Shown in pieces: positions 15,930-25,316 of a DNA stretch of 41,522 nucleotides. The position numbers and the translations under genes were made by a program. The notes under the pieces are model-generated. The model was not told the DNA's origin and did no database searches. It saw only the letters and a program-made list of their open reading frames with translations. The DNA comes from Paenibacillus phocaeensis (GTDB lineage Bacteria; Bacillota; Bacilli; Paenibacillales; Paenibacillaceae): positions 38,674 through 80,195 of the forward strand of contig NZ_FCOQ01000014.1 in the NCBI RefSeq assembly GCF_900021165.1, in the 5' to 3' direction. Each line of letters starts with the position of its first letter. Position 1 is the stretch's first letter.

Positions 15930-18437
15930 ATGTTGAACAAGTGGAATGTCACCCTGTTTCCAGGGATGAGAAAGGCGAAGGCATGGGACAAGGAGGCGTG
16001 GGGGAAAATGCTGCTGGATCAGCCGATCATCCGGCGGGCAGGGCGGCTGTTCGCGGTCAACAAGTGGAACGGCCTGCTCCTTGCGATGAGTTTCCTGCTG
16101 GGCCGTGCAACGATATTGGACGAGCTGGCTCCATTTGCCGTTGCTTTCTTCGCGGTCATCTTGTTTATGCGGCGAGATATCGCCTGGATCGCGGGCGCAG
16201 CGATGATCGGAGGGGCGCTGCTGACGCCGGATGCCCATCTCCATGCGATTGAAATCGCGGTGGAGCTGTTGATTTTCTATTTGCTGCAAAAGGGGCTGGA
16301 GTCATTCGAACGGGCGGATCTCTCCTATGCCCCGATTATGGTGTTTACGAGCACGTTCTTCGTCGGCATGTTCGGGGCGGTGATCGGCCCTTCGCTGACC
16401 TGGTACGCGCTGGCGATGACCGTGATGGATGCGCTGCTGAGCTTTGTCCTGACGCTCGTCTTCATCCAGGCGGTTCCGGTGTTCACGTATCGGAAGAAGC
16501 ACTACCAGCTGCGCGGCGAGGAAATTTTGTGCCTCGTGATTCTGCTTGCCTCCGTGATGACCGGAACCGTTGGATGGGAGATCCAAGGATTATCGGCCGA
16601 GCACGTGTTGTCGAGATACCTGATTCTGCTGTTCGCTTTGGCAGGCGGTGCGCCTCTAGGGGCTTCGGTTGGGGTGATTACCGGACTGATCCTCAGCCTG
16701 GCGGACACGTCGGCGCTCTACCAGATGAGCTTGCTGGCATTCTCCGGAATGCTCGCCGGGATGCTGCGGGAAGGGCGCAAATGGGCCGTTGGTTTCGGCA
16801 TGCTGCTCGGCTCGTCGATCCTGTCGATCTATATCGCCGGCCCGGCGGACGTGATGTCCTCCACTTGGGAGAGCTGCGCTGCAGTTCTACTCTTTCTGTT
16901 GACTCCCAAAAAAACGGTCCAAGTCATTGCCAAATACGTGCCCGGCACGCAGGAGCATGCTAAAACCCAGCATGAATACGCCAAGCGGGTACGCGACATT
17001 ACGGCCGGTCGGGTGGCGCAGTTCTCCCAAGTCTTCAAGCAGCTGGCGCGCAGCTTCGGACAGGTGTCCAGTACCGGGGAAATCGCCAAGCGCGGCGAGG
17101 AAATCGACCATTTCATGAATGCGGTGACCGAGGGTGCTTGCGCGACATGCTTCCGTAGAAACACATGCTGGGACGGGCGATTCTATCAAACGTACAAGCT
17201 GATGACGGAGATGATGACGGCGATTGAGGAGAAGCCGGAGGTCACCGTAGCGGAACTCCCGGCAAGATGGGGCAAGCTGTGTGCGAAAACCGATCAAGTG
17301 CTGGATATTATGAAACACGAATACGATCTTTATCAGCATGATCTCCATTGGAAACGGCAAATTTACGACAGCCGCCAACTGGTGGCCGAACAGCTTTCGG
17401 GCGTCTCGCAGGTCATGGAAGACCTGGCCCGGGAAATTCAGCGCGAAGGACAAGCCATGTATAAGCAGGAGGAGCAAATCCGTGAGGCGCTGGAAAAAAT
17501 GGGCCTGTCCATTCACAGCATCGATATCGTGAATTTGGACCATGGCAACGTGGAGATTGAAATTGTCCATGCCTACACCCGCGGTTTCGATGAATGCCGG
17601 AAGATTATCGCGCCGCTCCTGTCGGATATCTTGGGCGAGCATATCGCCGTGATGAACGAAACGCTGCATGGCGGCAAAGAAGGCCTGTCGACCGTCACCT
17701 TCGGTTCGGCCAAGGCGTTCGAGATCACGACGGGGGTCGCCGGCACGGCGAAAGGCGGGGATATGCTCTCGGGCGACAGCTTCAGTGCCAAGGAGCTTGG
17801 CAACGGCACCTTCGCGGTAGCGATCAGCGACGGCATGGGCAACGGGGAGCGGGCGCGGCTGGAGAGCAGCACGGCGCTGAACATTCTCGAGCAATTGCTG
17901 CAGTCCGGCATGGAGGAGACGCTGGCGATCAAATCGGTGAATTCGATTCTGATGTTGCGCTCGCCGGACGAGGTGTATGCGACGGTCGACATGGCGCTGA
18001 TCGACCAGTACACGGCCCGGACGACGTTCATGAAGATCGGCTCGTCGCCAAGCTTCATCAAGCGAGGCCAGGAGGTGATTCCGGTTACGGCCAGCAACCT
18101 GCCGATCGGCATTATCCAGGATATCGAAGTCGACCTGGTGTCCGTTCAGCTGTATCCGGGAGATACGCTGATCATGATGACCGACGGCATTTACGATGCG
18201 CCGGGGCCGGCGGTCAACAAGGAGCTGTGGATCAAGCGGCTGATCCAGGAGATCCAGGCCGAGGAGCCGCAGGAGATCGCCGATTGCCTGCTGGAGTCCG
18301 TGATCCGGTACCAGAAGAACGTGATCCACGACGATATGACGGTGGTCGTCGCCAACATCGACCATCTGCGGCCTGAGTGGTCTACGCTGCACATCCCCGG
18401 CATCAGCCGGCTGGAGCGGCCGCGAACGGTGAGTTAG
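15930..18437 (+). CDS. spoIIE: Stage II sporulation protein E, PP2C-type phosphatase
   Basis: 835 residues. The N-terminal ~330 hold many membrane segments (starting LLLAMSFLLGRATILDELAPF in family-typical form). A central cytoplasmic region contains a Cys-rich patch (CATCFRRNTC). The C-terminal PP2C phosphatase domain shows metal-binding GDSFS, SDGMGNG, TDGIYD and HDDMTV. SpoIIE sits at the polar septum and dephosphorylates SpoIIAA, which frees sigma-F in the forespore. The SD is weak (AAAGGCGG about 10 nt upstream). It stands alone between its own promoter and terminator. Length and layout match the family. Confidence 0.96.
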   Translation: MLNKWNVTLFPGMRKAKAWDKEAWGKMLLDQPIIRRAGRLFAVNKWNGLLLAMSFLLGRATILDELAPFAVAFFAVILFMRRDIAWIAGAAMIGGALLTPDAHLHAIEIAVELLIFYLLQKGLESFERADLSYAPIMVFTSTFFVGMFGAVIGPSLTWYALAMTVMDALLSFVLTLVFIQAVPVFTYRKKHYQLRGEEILCLVILLASVMTGTVGWEIQGLSAEHVLSRYLILLFALAGGAPLGASVGVITGLILSLADTSALYQMSLLAFSGMLAGMLREGRKWAVGFGMLLGSSILSIYIAGPADVMSSTWESCAAVLLFLLTPKKTVQVIAKYVPGTQEHAKTQHEYAKRVRDITAGRVAQFSQVFKQLARSFGQVSSTGEIAKRGEEIDHFMNAVTEGACATCFRRNTCWDGRFYQTYKLMTEMMTAIEEKPEVTVAELPARWGKLCAKTDQVLDIMKHEYDLYQHDLHWKRQIYDSRQLVAEQLSGVSQVMEDLAREIQREGQAMYKQEEQIREALEKMGLSIHSIDIVNLDHGNVEIEIVHAYTRGFDECRKIIAPLLSDILGEHIAVMNETLHGGKEGLSTVTFGSAKAFEITTGVAGTAKGGDMLSGDSFSAKELGNGTFAVAISDGMGNGERARLESSTALNILEQLLQSGMEETLAIKSVNSILMLRSPDEVYATVDMALIDQYTARTTFMKIGSSPSFIKRGQEVIPVTASNLPIGIIQDIEVDLVSVQLYPGDTLIMMTDGIYDAPGPAVNKELWIKRLIQEIQAEEPQEIADCLLESVIRYQKNVIHDDMTVVVANIDHLRPEWSTLHIPGISRLERPRTVS

Positions 18438-18444
18438 TCGAGAG

Positions 18445-18476
18445 CTTGAGGTGAGAACCTCAGGTTCTTTTTTTTT
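18445..18476 (+). terminator. Terminator after spoIIE
   Basis: CTTGAGGT pairs with ACCTCAGG (one T-G pair) around GAGA, followed by a run of T. A second, weaker inverted repeat, TAAAATTT/AAATTTTA at 18482-18519, follows in the gap before yabS. Confidence 0.78.
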
Positions 18477-18668
18477 CGTCCTAAAATTTGTGCACTTATT
18501 CGTGCCAGGCTAAATTTTATTCTGAATTCTAGCGAACTGAAGGTAGGCGTCTTTGGTTCCTTTCTTTTTTATAGAAGTGATTGCGGGTCGGTTTGAACTC
18601 GAACCTCGCTGGAAATGATAGATAAGAGAATGTTGAACTCTATCTATTTTGAAGGGCGGGAAGACAGG

Positions 18669-19412
18669 ATGAAACAAATTATGTTGATTACGGACGGGTG
18701 TTCTAATGTCGGGGAAAGCCCGGTGATGGCTGCGGCGTTAGCGAGACAGGAAGGGATTACCGTGAATGTAGTGGGAATCGTCGATTATGGGACGATCGGA
18801 GAACTGGGGAGCCTGGAAATCTCTGAAATCGCCAAGGCCGGCGGCGGCATGAGCCGGATCGCCGGAACCGAGAACCTCGCGCAAACGATGCAGATGCTGA
18901 CGCGAAAGACGGTCGTTCAGACGATTCAGCAGGCGGTTCATAAGGAGATTCGGCAAATCCTTGGCGATCAGCAGGTCGGCGATCTGCCGCCGGAGACGCG
19001 GTCACAGGTCGTGGAGGTCATCGACGAACTGAGCGAGAGCAGTCCGCTGCAGGTGGCGCTCCTGATTGATGCCAGCGCCAGCATGAAGCCGAAGCTTCGG
19101 GCCGTAGAGGAAGCGATTCGGGACATGATGCTGAGCTTGGGCTCTCGGAAAGGGGAGAGCCGTCTGGCCGTATTTCATTTCCCCGGTTCGCACAGCGGGG
19201 AGGATGCCGTCCTGGACGTGGACTGGACCCGTGATCTAGGTACAGCGCGTTCCATCTTCCAGCGTCTCGTCATGAGAGGGGCAACGCCAACGGGACCGGC
19301 GCTCTTGAAGGTGATGGATTTCATGCGATATGGTACACTGGATGAACATGGGAAGTCTTGGCATGAGAAGACGGAGGGACAAGATGGAATCCTCGGCGAC
19401 TACGTCGTCTAA
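18669..19412 (+). CDS. yabS: VWA-domain protein YabS
   Basis: 247 residues of the YabS family. The N-terminal part (LITDGCSNVGESPV, then VNVVGIVDYG and IAKAGGGMSRI) looks like the second half of a von Willebrand A fold. The C-terminal part contains the first half, with the metal-site motif DASASM (DxSxS), a strand LAVFHF and GATPTGPAL. The B. subtilis homologue is a sporulation-time gene beside yabT. I start at ATG 18669 rather than 18615 because the extra 18 residues are unlike the family; the SD is only moderate (GGGCGGG). The 3' end overlaps yabT by 29 nt. Confidence 0.8.
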   Translation: MKQIMLITDGCSNVGESPVMAAALARQEGITVNVVGIVDYGTIGELGSLEISEIAKAGGGMSRIAGTENLAQTMQMLTRKTVVQTIQQAVHKEIRQILGDQQVGDLPPETRSQVVEVIDELSESSPLQVALLIDASASMKPKLRAVEEAIRDMMLSLGSRKGESRLAVFHFPGSHSGEDAVLDVDWTRDLGTARSIFQRLVMRGATPTGPALLKVMDFMRYGTLDEHGKSWHEKTEGQDGILGDYVV

Positions 19413-20337
19413 AATCAACCTGCCGCAGGGGACGCGGATTACCGGACGCTGGAACGGGGGACGGTATATCATCCAGCGCTTGCTGGGGCAGGGTGCGAAC
19501 GGCGTCGTATTCCTGGTGAAACGGGAGAAGAACGGAAAATTATACGCCCTGAAGCTGGGCTTTGATACGCTGGACATCCAATCGGAGATCAATGTGCTGA
19601 AAGCGCTGCAGCGTCAAGGGCGGCGGCGCGGCGCGGCGGAACGGGATCTCAATTACCTGGTGGAGGTGGACGATTTCACCTTCCAGGGGAGGGAGATTCC
19701 TTTCTACGTTATGCGCTATGTGCAGGGGGAGCCGCTGCGCGCCTTCTTGGCACGGCGCGGTCAACGCTGGCTGGACGTGGTCGGCCTTCAGCTGCTGCAG
19801 CAGCTCGGCCGTCTGCACAGCTCCGGCTGGGTGTTTGGCGACCTCAAGCCGGAGAATGTGCTCGCCGGTGCTTACGGCGAAGTCGAGCTGATCGACTATG
19901 GCGGGGTCACCGGCGAAGGGCGCAGCGTGAAGCAGTTCACGGAGTGGTACGACCGCGGCTTCTGGAGTGCCGGGAGCCGGACGGCGGACCCGGCCTACGA
20001 CTGGTTTTCCTTTGCGGTCGTCTGCATTCACTTGCTCGCGGAGACCCCGCTGAAGAAAGCCGCCACCCAACTGCCGCAGACGCGCAGCCGCAGCGATCTT
20101 CTCGCCATCGTGGAGGGGAACGAGGCGCTGGCGCCGTACCGCGTCTGGCTGAAGCGGGCGTTGAACGGGGAGTTCCGCGACACGGCGGAAGCTTGCTGGT
20201 TGTGGAAAGAGCTGGTTGCGGACCGGTTCGCTCCGCGGCGGCGAACCCGTTCCGCCACGCCGGGCTGGATCGTCGGCGCGTTTGCGGTGTCGCTGACGTT
20301 GCTTGCTTGCGCTCTTTATTTTACTTTTAGGTTTTAG
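19384..20337 (+). CDS. yabT: Hanks-type serine/threonine kinase YabT, membrane-anchored
   Basis: 317 residues. Kinase features are the glycine loop LGQGANGVV, the Lys in YALKLG, the catalytic loop GDLKPENV (the usual HRD His is replaced) and IDYGG at the DFG position. A single membrane segment ends the protein (about 295-314, WIVGAFAVSLTLLACALYF), so the kinase faces the cytoplasm. B. subtilis YabT is a DNA-activated kinase of sporulating cells that lacks an extracellular sensor. Start ATG 19384 has GGAGGG 5 nt upstream; ATG 19330 is in frame without a better ribosome site. It overlaps the yabS end. Confidence 0.87.
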   Translation: MESSATTSSKINLPQGTRITGRWNGGRYIIQRLLGQGANGVVFLVKREKNGKLYALKLGFDTLDIQSEINVLKALQRQGRRRGAAERDLNYLVEVDDFTFQGREIPFYVMRYVQGEPLRAFLARRGQRWLDVVGLQLLQQLGRLHSSGWVFGDLKPENVLAGAYGEVELIDYGGVTGEGRSVKQFTEWYDRGFWSAGSRTADPAYDWFSFAVVCIHLLAETPLKKAATQLPQTRSRSDLLAIVEGNEALAPYRVWLKRALNGEFRDTAEACWLWKELVADRFAPRRRTRSATPGWIVGAFAVSLTLLACALYFTFRF

Positions 20338-20418
20338 CGCTTCCGATCCGCAACGTTTACGAACTAACTCACAGGGCTCCAAGAGGTCACGATCATTTTC
20401 GACGGAAGGTGGGATCCG

Positions 20419-21876
20419 ATGAAAGAATCCACGTTGCACCGATTGACAGAGCAGGTTCGTCGCCTCGGCCGGCAAGAGCGGTTATGGTCCCCCGGGGACG
20501 TCATCGTCGTGGCGGTGTCCGGCGGGGTCGATTCAACAGTGCTTCTGCATATAATGAAGGAAATCGCTGGAGACAAGGAGCTGAATCTAAAGCTGATCTG
20601 CGCCCATCTTCACCATGGCTTACGCGGAGAAGAAGCGGATCGGGATGCGGAATTTGTACGCGAGCTTGCGAGGCGCCTTGGCATCCCCTTTGAGCTGGGA
20701 CATGCCGATGTACGCGCTTATATGAGGGAAACGGGGAAAAGCCTCGAGCTGGCGGCTCGGGAGAAGCGGTATGAATATTTGCATCAGGTAGCGCAGCGTT
20801 ACGGGGCTTCGGCCATCGCGCTTGCTCATCATGCCGACGATCAGGCCGAGACGGTGATGATGCGGCTGCTGCGGGGGAGCGGTCCGTCCGGGCTGGCCGG
20901 AATAAGGCTGAAGCGCCGGGAAAAAAATGTGGAACTTCTCCGTCCCCTGCTTCGTATATACAAGACGGATTTGCTCCAGGCGTGCCGCGAGTCCGGACTG
21001 GCTTTCGTAGAGGATAGCAGTAACCTGGATAAAGAGTTGACGCGAAATTCGATTCGGCTGGATGTGTTGCCTTTTTTGGGGCAATATAATGGTCAGTTGC
21101 CGGAATCGTTGAACCGACTGGCGGAGCTGGCTGCGGCGGAAGATCATTATCTGCAGCTGGAGGCGTCGAAAGCGTATGCCGATCTGGTGCGGGCGGAAGA
21201 CGGGATTCTCTCGTTTGCGGCCCCGCTTTTCGCTACTGTACATGTTGCTTTACAACGGAGGTTGATTAAACTAATATTAAATTATCTGCCTTTAAGCGCG
21301 GAGGATCGTGATTTTGTCAAGGTTGAGGCCATTCGCCAGGGGTCGATTCAGGATCGGCCCACGACGTGGAGCTTGGATCTCGGCAGCGGCGTCAAGTGCG
21401 TACGCGAGTATGACAGAATCCGCTTTATCCCCCCGGCAGTGGAAAGTCGGATTCCTCATTATACATATTTGGTGGAACAATTTCCGGCGGAGGTGCCGAT
21501 CGAAGGCATGAGCCAGAGCTTGCGCTTGACGCGGCATGGTGCCGGCAGGGAGGGCGTTCTCGCAAAGGCAGAGGGGAATAGCGAAGCGAATTTTGATGCG
21601 GATAAGCTGGTCTATCCGCTTACCGTGCGTTCCCGGCTTCCGGGGGATGCCATGAAAGTTATGGGATTAAACGGCAGCAAAAAGGTAAAAGATATTTTCA
21701 TCGATGCGAAAATACCTCCATCCCTCCGCTCCCGCATCCCGATTGTGACGGATGCCGCAGGCCGGATCCTGTGGATTCCCGGCGTTCGCCGATCCGCAGT
21801 CGCCGCGGTGAACCCGCGCACGACTTCCGTTGTGCATATGGTTCTGACGCCGCGCCAAGATCCGTTCGCACCTTGA
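20419..21876 (+). CDS. tilS: tRNA(Ile)-lysidine synthetase
   Basis: 485 residues. The N-terminal PP-loop ATPase has SGGVDST at 34-40 and the family stretch HLHHGLRGEEADRDAEFV, then ALAHHADDQAETVMMRLLRGSG. The C-terminal TilS domain is present (LPGDAMKVMGLNGSKKVKDIF is characteristic). The enzyme attaches lysine to C34 of the CAU-anticodon isoleucine tRNA so it reads AUA; it is essential. An AAGGTGGGATCC stretch gives the SD. The tilS-hpt-ftsH order is conserved across Bacillales. Confidence 0.96.
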   Translation: MKESTLHRLTEQVRRLGRQERLWSPGDVIVVAVSGGVDSTVLLHIMKEIAGDKELNLKLICAHLHHGLRGEEADRDAEFVRELARRLGIPFELGHADVRAYMRETGKSLELAAREKRYEYLHQVAQRYGASAIALAHHADDQAETVMMRLLRGSGPSGLAGIRLKRREKNVELLRPLLRIYKTDLLQACRESGLAFVEDSSNLDKELTRNSIRLDVLPFLGQYNGQLPESLNRLAELAAAEDHYLQLEASKAYADLVRAEDGILSFAAPLFATVHVALQRRLIKLILNYLPLSAEDRDFVKVEAIRQGSIQDRPTTWSLDLGSGVKCVREYDRIRFIPPAVESRIPHYTYLVEQFPAEVPIEGMSQSLRLTRHGAGREGVLAKAEGNSEANFDADKLVYPLTVRSRLPGDAMKVMGLNGSKKVKDIFIDAKIPPSLRSRIPIVTDAAGRILWIPGVRRSAVAAVNPRTTSVVHMVLTPRQDPFAP

Positions 21877-21927
21877 GGATTAGCAAAAGACCGGCATTCA
21901 TAGTATAACGTAGGAGGTTCACTCATT

Positions 21928-22467
21928 TTGCTAAACGATATCCAGGAAGTTTTGATTACGCGAGAACAAATTCAGGAGAAGGTTATCGAGCTGGGCAAGC
22001 AGTTAAGCGCGGAATACGAAGGTCGCAATCCGCTCGTGATCTGTATCTTGAAAGGTGCGTTTATTTTCATGGCCGACCTGGTCAAGGAAATTACGGTACC
22101 GATCGAGCTTGATTTCATGGCCGTCTCCAGTTATGGCGCGGGCACCCGTTCTTCGGGGGAAGTTAAGATCATCAAGGATTTGGATCATTCTGTAGAAGGA
22201 CGCGATATCCTGATTGTGGAGGATATTATCGATAGCGGGCTGACGCTGAGCTATTTGATCGATGTTCTCGAGCGGCGCAAGGTGAAATCCGTTAAAATCG
22301 TCACGCTGTTCGACAAACCTGCACGGCGCACGGTGAAATTGGAAGCCGACCTGTCGGGATTCGTTCTGCCGGACGCTTTCGTTGTTGGATACGGGCTGGA
22401 TTATGCCGAGAAATACCGTAACCTCCCATTCATCGGAGTACTGAAGCCGGAGATTTACACCAGTTGA
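21928..22467 (+). CDS. hpt: Hypoxanthine phosphoribosyltransferase
   Basis: 179 residues with the PRPP-binding motif [14 protein letters not shown] near residue 95 and [10 protein letters not shown] in the flexible-loop region. It salvages hypoxanthine and guanine to IMP and GMP. The start is TTG 21928, with GGAGG 10 nt upstream; no better in-frame ATG exists. It follows tilS by 51 nt. Confidence 0.94.
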   Translation: MLNDIQEVLITREQIQEKVIELGKQLSAEYEGRNPLVICILKGAFIFMADLVKEITVPIELDFMAVSSYGAGTRSSGEVKIIKDLDHSVEGRDILIVEDIIDSGLTLSYLIDVLERRKVKSVKIVTLFDKPARRTVKLEADLSGFVLPDAFVVGYGLDYAEKYRNLPFIGVLKPEIYTS

Positions 22468-22509
22468 TTTCGTCGTCCGCATGGACGAAGGACCACCCTT
22501 GCCGGAATT

Positions 22510-22539
22510 TTGAAATGGCGAGATTGGCTATGGTAAAAT
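22510..22539 (+). promoter_or_regulatory. Candidate ftsH promoter
   Basis: TTGAAA at 22510-22515 and TAAAAT at 22534-22539 with an 18-bp spacer, and a TGG directly before the -10 (extended -10). It lies 28 nt before the ftsH start. Confidence 0.65.
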
Positions 22540-22567
22540 AACTTAAGGTCTTGAGAGGAGGTAGGGG

Positions 22568-24709
22568 ATGAATCGGTTCATCCGGAATTCTGGTTTTTAT
22601 TTGATACTTTTCTTAGTCGTGGTGGGCATCGTCCAATTCCTCAATGGCGGACAAGAAGCAACCGTCACCCCTAAGTATTCGGACTTACGTCAGGAACTGA
22701 AGGATAACAACGTTGCTGATTTAACCGTTAAATTTGACGGTTACGCTTATCTGGTAACCGGTAAGTATAAGGAAGCTGTCAATAACGACAAGACGAAGAA
22801 TTTCTCACTTTATGTTCCTTTTGACGAGAACGTGGTCAAGGAAATTATCGCTTATAGCGACCAGAACGGTTTCAGCGTGGAATGGAAGAAAATGCAGGGC
22901 GAAAGCATCTGGCTGACCTTCCTGACTTCGATCGTTCCGCTCGCGATTATGTTCATCCTGTTCTTCTTCCTGTTTAACCAAGCGCAGGGCGGCGGCGGCA
23001 AGGTCATGAACTTCGGCAAGAGCCGGGCCCGCCTCTATAATGAAGAGAAGAAGAAAGTCACGTTCGAAGACGTTGCAGGTGCCGACGAAGAGAAGCAAGA
23101 GCTTGTCGAAGTCGTTGAGTTCCTGAAGGATCCGCGGAAATTCTCCGCCGTTGGGGCAAGAATTCCGAAGGGCGTTCTGCTGGTGGGCCCTCCGGGTACC
23201 GGTAAAACCTTGCTCGCCCGGGCAGTTGCCGGCGAAGCCGGAGTTCCGTTCTTCAGCATTTCCGGTTCAGACTTCGTGGAAATGTTCGTGGGGGTCGGGG
23301 CATCCCGTGTCCGGGATTTGTTCGAGAACGCCAAGAAGAATGCGCCTTGTATTATCTTCATCGACGAAATCGACGCCGTAGGTCGTCAACGCGGAGCTGG
23401 ACTCGGCGGCGGGCATGATGAACGCGAACAAACGCTGAACCAATTGCTCGTAGAGATGGATGGCTTCGGCGGCAATGAGGGCATCATTATCGTAGCGGCA
23501 ACGAACCGTGCGGACATTCTGGATCCGGCTTTGCTGCGTCCGGGACGTTTTGACCGTCAAATCACGGTGGATCGTCCGGATGTGAAGGGCCGCGAAGCCG
23601 TGCTGAGAGTGCATGCGCGCAACAAGCCGCTCACCAAGGACGTTAAGCTGGACGTTATCGCGAAGAGAACGACCGGTTTCACCGGTGCTGATCTGGAGAA
23701 CCTGCTGAATGAAGCGGCGCTCCTCGCCGCACGCCGGAACCGCAAAGACATTTCCATGCCGGAAGTGGATGATGCGATCGATCGCGTCATTGTCGGGACT
23801 GAGAAACGCAGCCGCGTGATCAGCGACCGGGAGAAACGCATCGTGGCTTACCACGAAGCGGGCCATACGATCGTAGGTTACTTCCTGGAGCATGCCGATA
23901 TGGTGCATAAGGTAACGATCATTCCGCGCGGCCGTGCCGGCGGGTATGTGATTATGCTGCCGAAGGAAGACCGCATGCTGGCGACGAAGAACGAGCTGCT
24001 GGATCGGGTGACCGGTCTGCTCGGGGGCCGCGTATCCGAGGAGCTGTTTATCGGCGAAATCGGGACCGGCGCGTACAGCGACTTCCAGCAAGCAACGAAT
24101 ATCGTGCGCAGCATGATTATCGAATACGGGATGAGCGAGAAGCTCGGACCGATGCAGTTCGGCACCTCGCAAGGCCAGGTATTCCTGGGCCGCGATATCG
24201 GCCACGAACAGAACTACAGCGATCAAATCGCTTACGAGATCGATCAGGAAATGCACCGGTTCATCAGCGAATCGTATGAACGTTGTAAACAGCTGTTGAC
24301 CGAGCATGCCAAGGAAGTCCACCTCATCGCGGAAACGCTGCTTGAAGTGGAGACCTTGGAGCTGGAGCAGATCAAATCGCTGATCGAAACCGGCACGCTG
24401 GACGGCTTGAAGAAAGACGGGCCAGACGGCGGCAACGGTTCTTCGGAACCGGGTGAACCGACCATCGACAACGTGGGTGATGTTCGCGTCCGCATCCAAG
24501 GCAAAACCGAGGATCCGGCGCCTGCCGCTCCGGCCGGGGACATCCCGAATGACGTTCCGGGCGGAACCGCCAGCGATCGGACGAAGGATCCGGTTGTCGA
24601 CGCACCGCAAGGCACCGTCAGCGACACGCCGGGCCAAGCCGATTCGGCGGGTGGAGGCAAAGATCCCAACAATAACAACAACAACGGCGGCGGAACGCCA
24701 ACCGTGTAA
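22568..24709 (+). CDS. ftsH: ATP-dependent zinc metalloprotease FtsH
   Basis: 713 residues: membrane segments near 7-24 and 113-136 flanking an extracytoplasmic part, then the AAA+ domain with Walker A GPPGTGKT (~207), Walker B IIFIDEID, and the second region of homology [19 protein letters not shown], then the M41 protease domain with HEAGH (~429). It degrades membrane and short-lived cytoplasmic proteins. The C-terminal 97 residues (617-713) are Gly/Pro/Asp/Asn-rich, ending in a run of six Asn and GGGTPTV; this is longer than in B. subtilis FtsH (about 637 residues). GGAGGTAGGGG precedes the ATG. Family certain; tail function unknown. Confidence 0.97.
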   Translation: MNRFIRNSGFYLILFLVVVGIVQFLNGGQEATVTPKYSDLRQELKDNNVADLTVKFDGYAYLVTGKYKEAVNNDKTKNFSLYVPFDENVVKEIIAYSDQNGFSVEWKKMQGESIWLTFLTSIVPLAIMFILFFFLFNQAQGGGGKVMNFGKSRARLYNEEKKKVTFEDVAGADEEKQELVEVVEFLKDPRKFSAVGARIPKGVLLVGPPGTGKTLLARAVAGEAGVPFFSISGSDFVEMFVGVGASRVRDLFENAKKNAPCIIFIDEIDAVGRQRGAGLGGGHDEREQTLNQLLVEMDGFGGNEGIIIVAATNRADILDPALLRPGRFDRQITVDRPDVKGREAVLRVHARNKPLTKDVKLDVIAKRTTGFTGADLENLLNEAALLAARRNRKDISMPEVDDAIDRVIVGTEKRSRVISDREKRIVAYHEAGHTIVGYFLEHADMVHKVTIIPRGRAGGYVIMLPKEDRMLATKNELLDRVTGLLGGRVSEELFIGEIGTGAYSDFQQATNIVRSMIIEYGMSEKLGPMQFGTSQGQVFLGRDIGHEQNYSDQIAYEIDQEMHRFISESYERCKQLLTEHAKEVHLIAETLLEVETLELEQIKSLIETGTLDGLKKDGPDGGNGSSEPGEPTIDNVGDVRVRIQGKTEDPAPAAPAGDIPNDVPGGTASDRTKDPVVDAPQGTVSDTPGQADSAGGGKDPNNNNNNGGGTPTV

Positions 24710-24727
24710 ACCAATATGCTAAGACCT

Positions 24728-24760
24728 AATCCGGGAAACGTGAGGTTTCCCGGATTTTTT
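24728..24760 (+). terminator. Terminator after ftsH
   Basis: A perfect 12-bp stem, AATCCGGGAAAC and GTTTCCCGGATT, with a 5-nt loop and T-run. Confidence 0.95.
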
Positions 24761-24800
24761 GTTGCGGAGGAAGGAGCTTTGGGGTGGCGTGGGGCGAATG

Positions 24801-24980
24801 TATGCGAAAAATCGAATAGATTTCGGAGGAACTTGCGATTTTGGCCGAATCTATATGAAATTTCATGTTCATTTGTGCCTTAGGAAGCAGAAGCGCTGAA
24901 ATCGGTATGAAAAATCGAATAGATTTCGGATTCAGGGCTCTCAGCGACGTTAGGTATGCGAAAAATCGAATCCATTTGGG
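24801..24980 (+). repeat. Interspersed ~26-bp repeat group before nadA
   Basis: TATGCGAAAAATCGAATAG and its continuation occur at 24801-24827, 24906-24930 (two bases shorter) and 24955-24980 (3' half diverged). A degenerate inverted copy lies at 24845-24866 and includes the perfect palindrome ATGAAATTTCAT. Neighbouring units are about 50 bp apart. Nothing else recognisable stands between the ftsH terminator and the nadA promoter. Confidence 0.7.
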
Positions 24981-25125
24981 CTCAGATCCATGATGGAAGG
25001 GAGCCAACACCCCGGCCCGTTTGCCAAAAATTTTAGATAATCACGAACGCGCGAATCCCCCCGTTAATCCTGATTTTCCCTGCAAAATCGTAAGCAATTG
25101 CCGCTATACGCCGGCGCACGCCGCA

Positions 25126-25176
25126 TTGACAGTGCCTTTCACCTTGTGTAAATTAGTTGATAAACACCGTGTGAAA
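25126..25176 (+). promoter_or_regulatory. nadA promoter with overlapping inverted repeat
   Basis: TTGACA (25126-25131), 17-bp spacer, TAAATT (25149-25154). Over the -10 lies an inverted repeat: TTTCACCTTGTGT (25137-25149) and ACACCGTGTGAAA (25164-25176) match as inverted copies at 10 of 13 positions. This looks like an operator; NAD genes in Firmicutes are often repressed by NiaR, but I cannot confirm its site here. The leader to nadA would be about 155 nt. Confidence 0.55.
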
Positions 25177-25316
25177 TTTAATACGTTCTTGCCGTTTCAC
25201 GCAGGATTGCCATACAACGCATGAAGGAACCCGGCCGATGCGAAGAGATAGAGAGCCCGGATGGGAGTAAGTAAACAGCAACAGACGATACCTGAGCTTA
25301 TGGGGGAGGAATTCAA

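Noticed and set aside
15604..15936. 110-codon open frame between yabR and spoIIE
   Set aside because: It runs through the candidate 0A boxes and the spoIIE promoter into the spoIIE start, has an SD too close to its ATG, and the product shows no recognisable pattern.
18540..18614. Possible tRNA or tRNA remnant before yabS (GGTTTGAACTCGAACC)
   Set aside because: The T-loop resemblance is superficial: no acceptor or anticodon stem pairs in either orientation. In B. subtilis tRNA genes lie near spoIIE, which prompted the check.
24726..25010. 94-codon minus-strand frame with repeated IRFF-like words
   Set aside because: The repetition reflects the DNA repeat group before nadA; it overlaps the ftsH terminator and has no SD.
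25021..25224. 67-codon TTG-started frame before nadA
   Set aside because: It spans the nadA promoter and operator-like repeat, and has no credible ribosome site.
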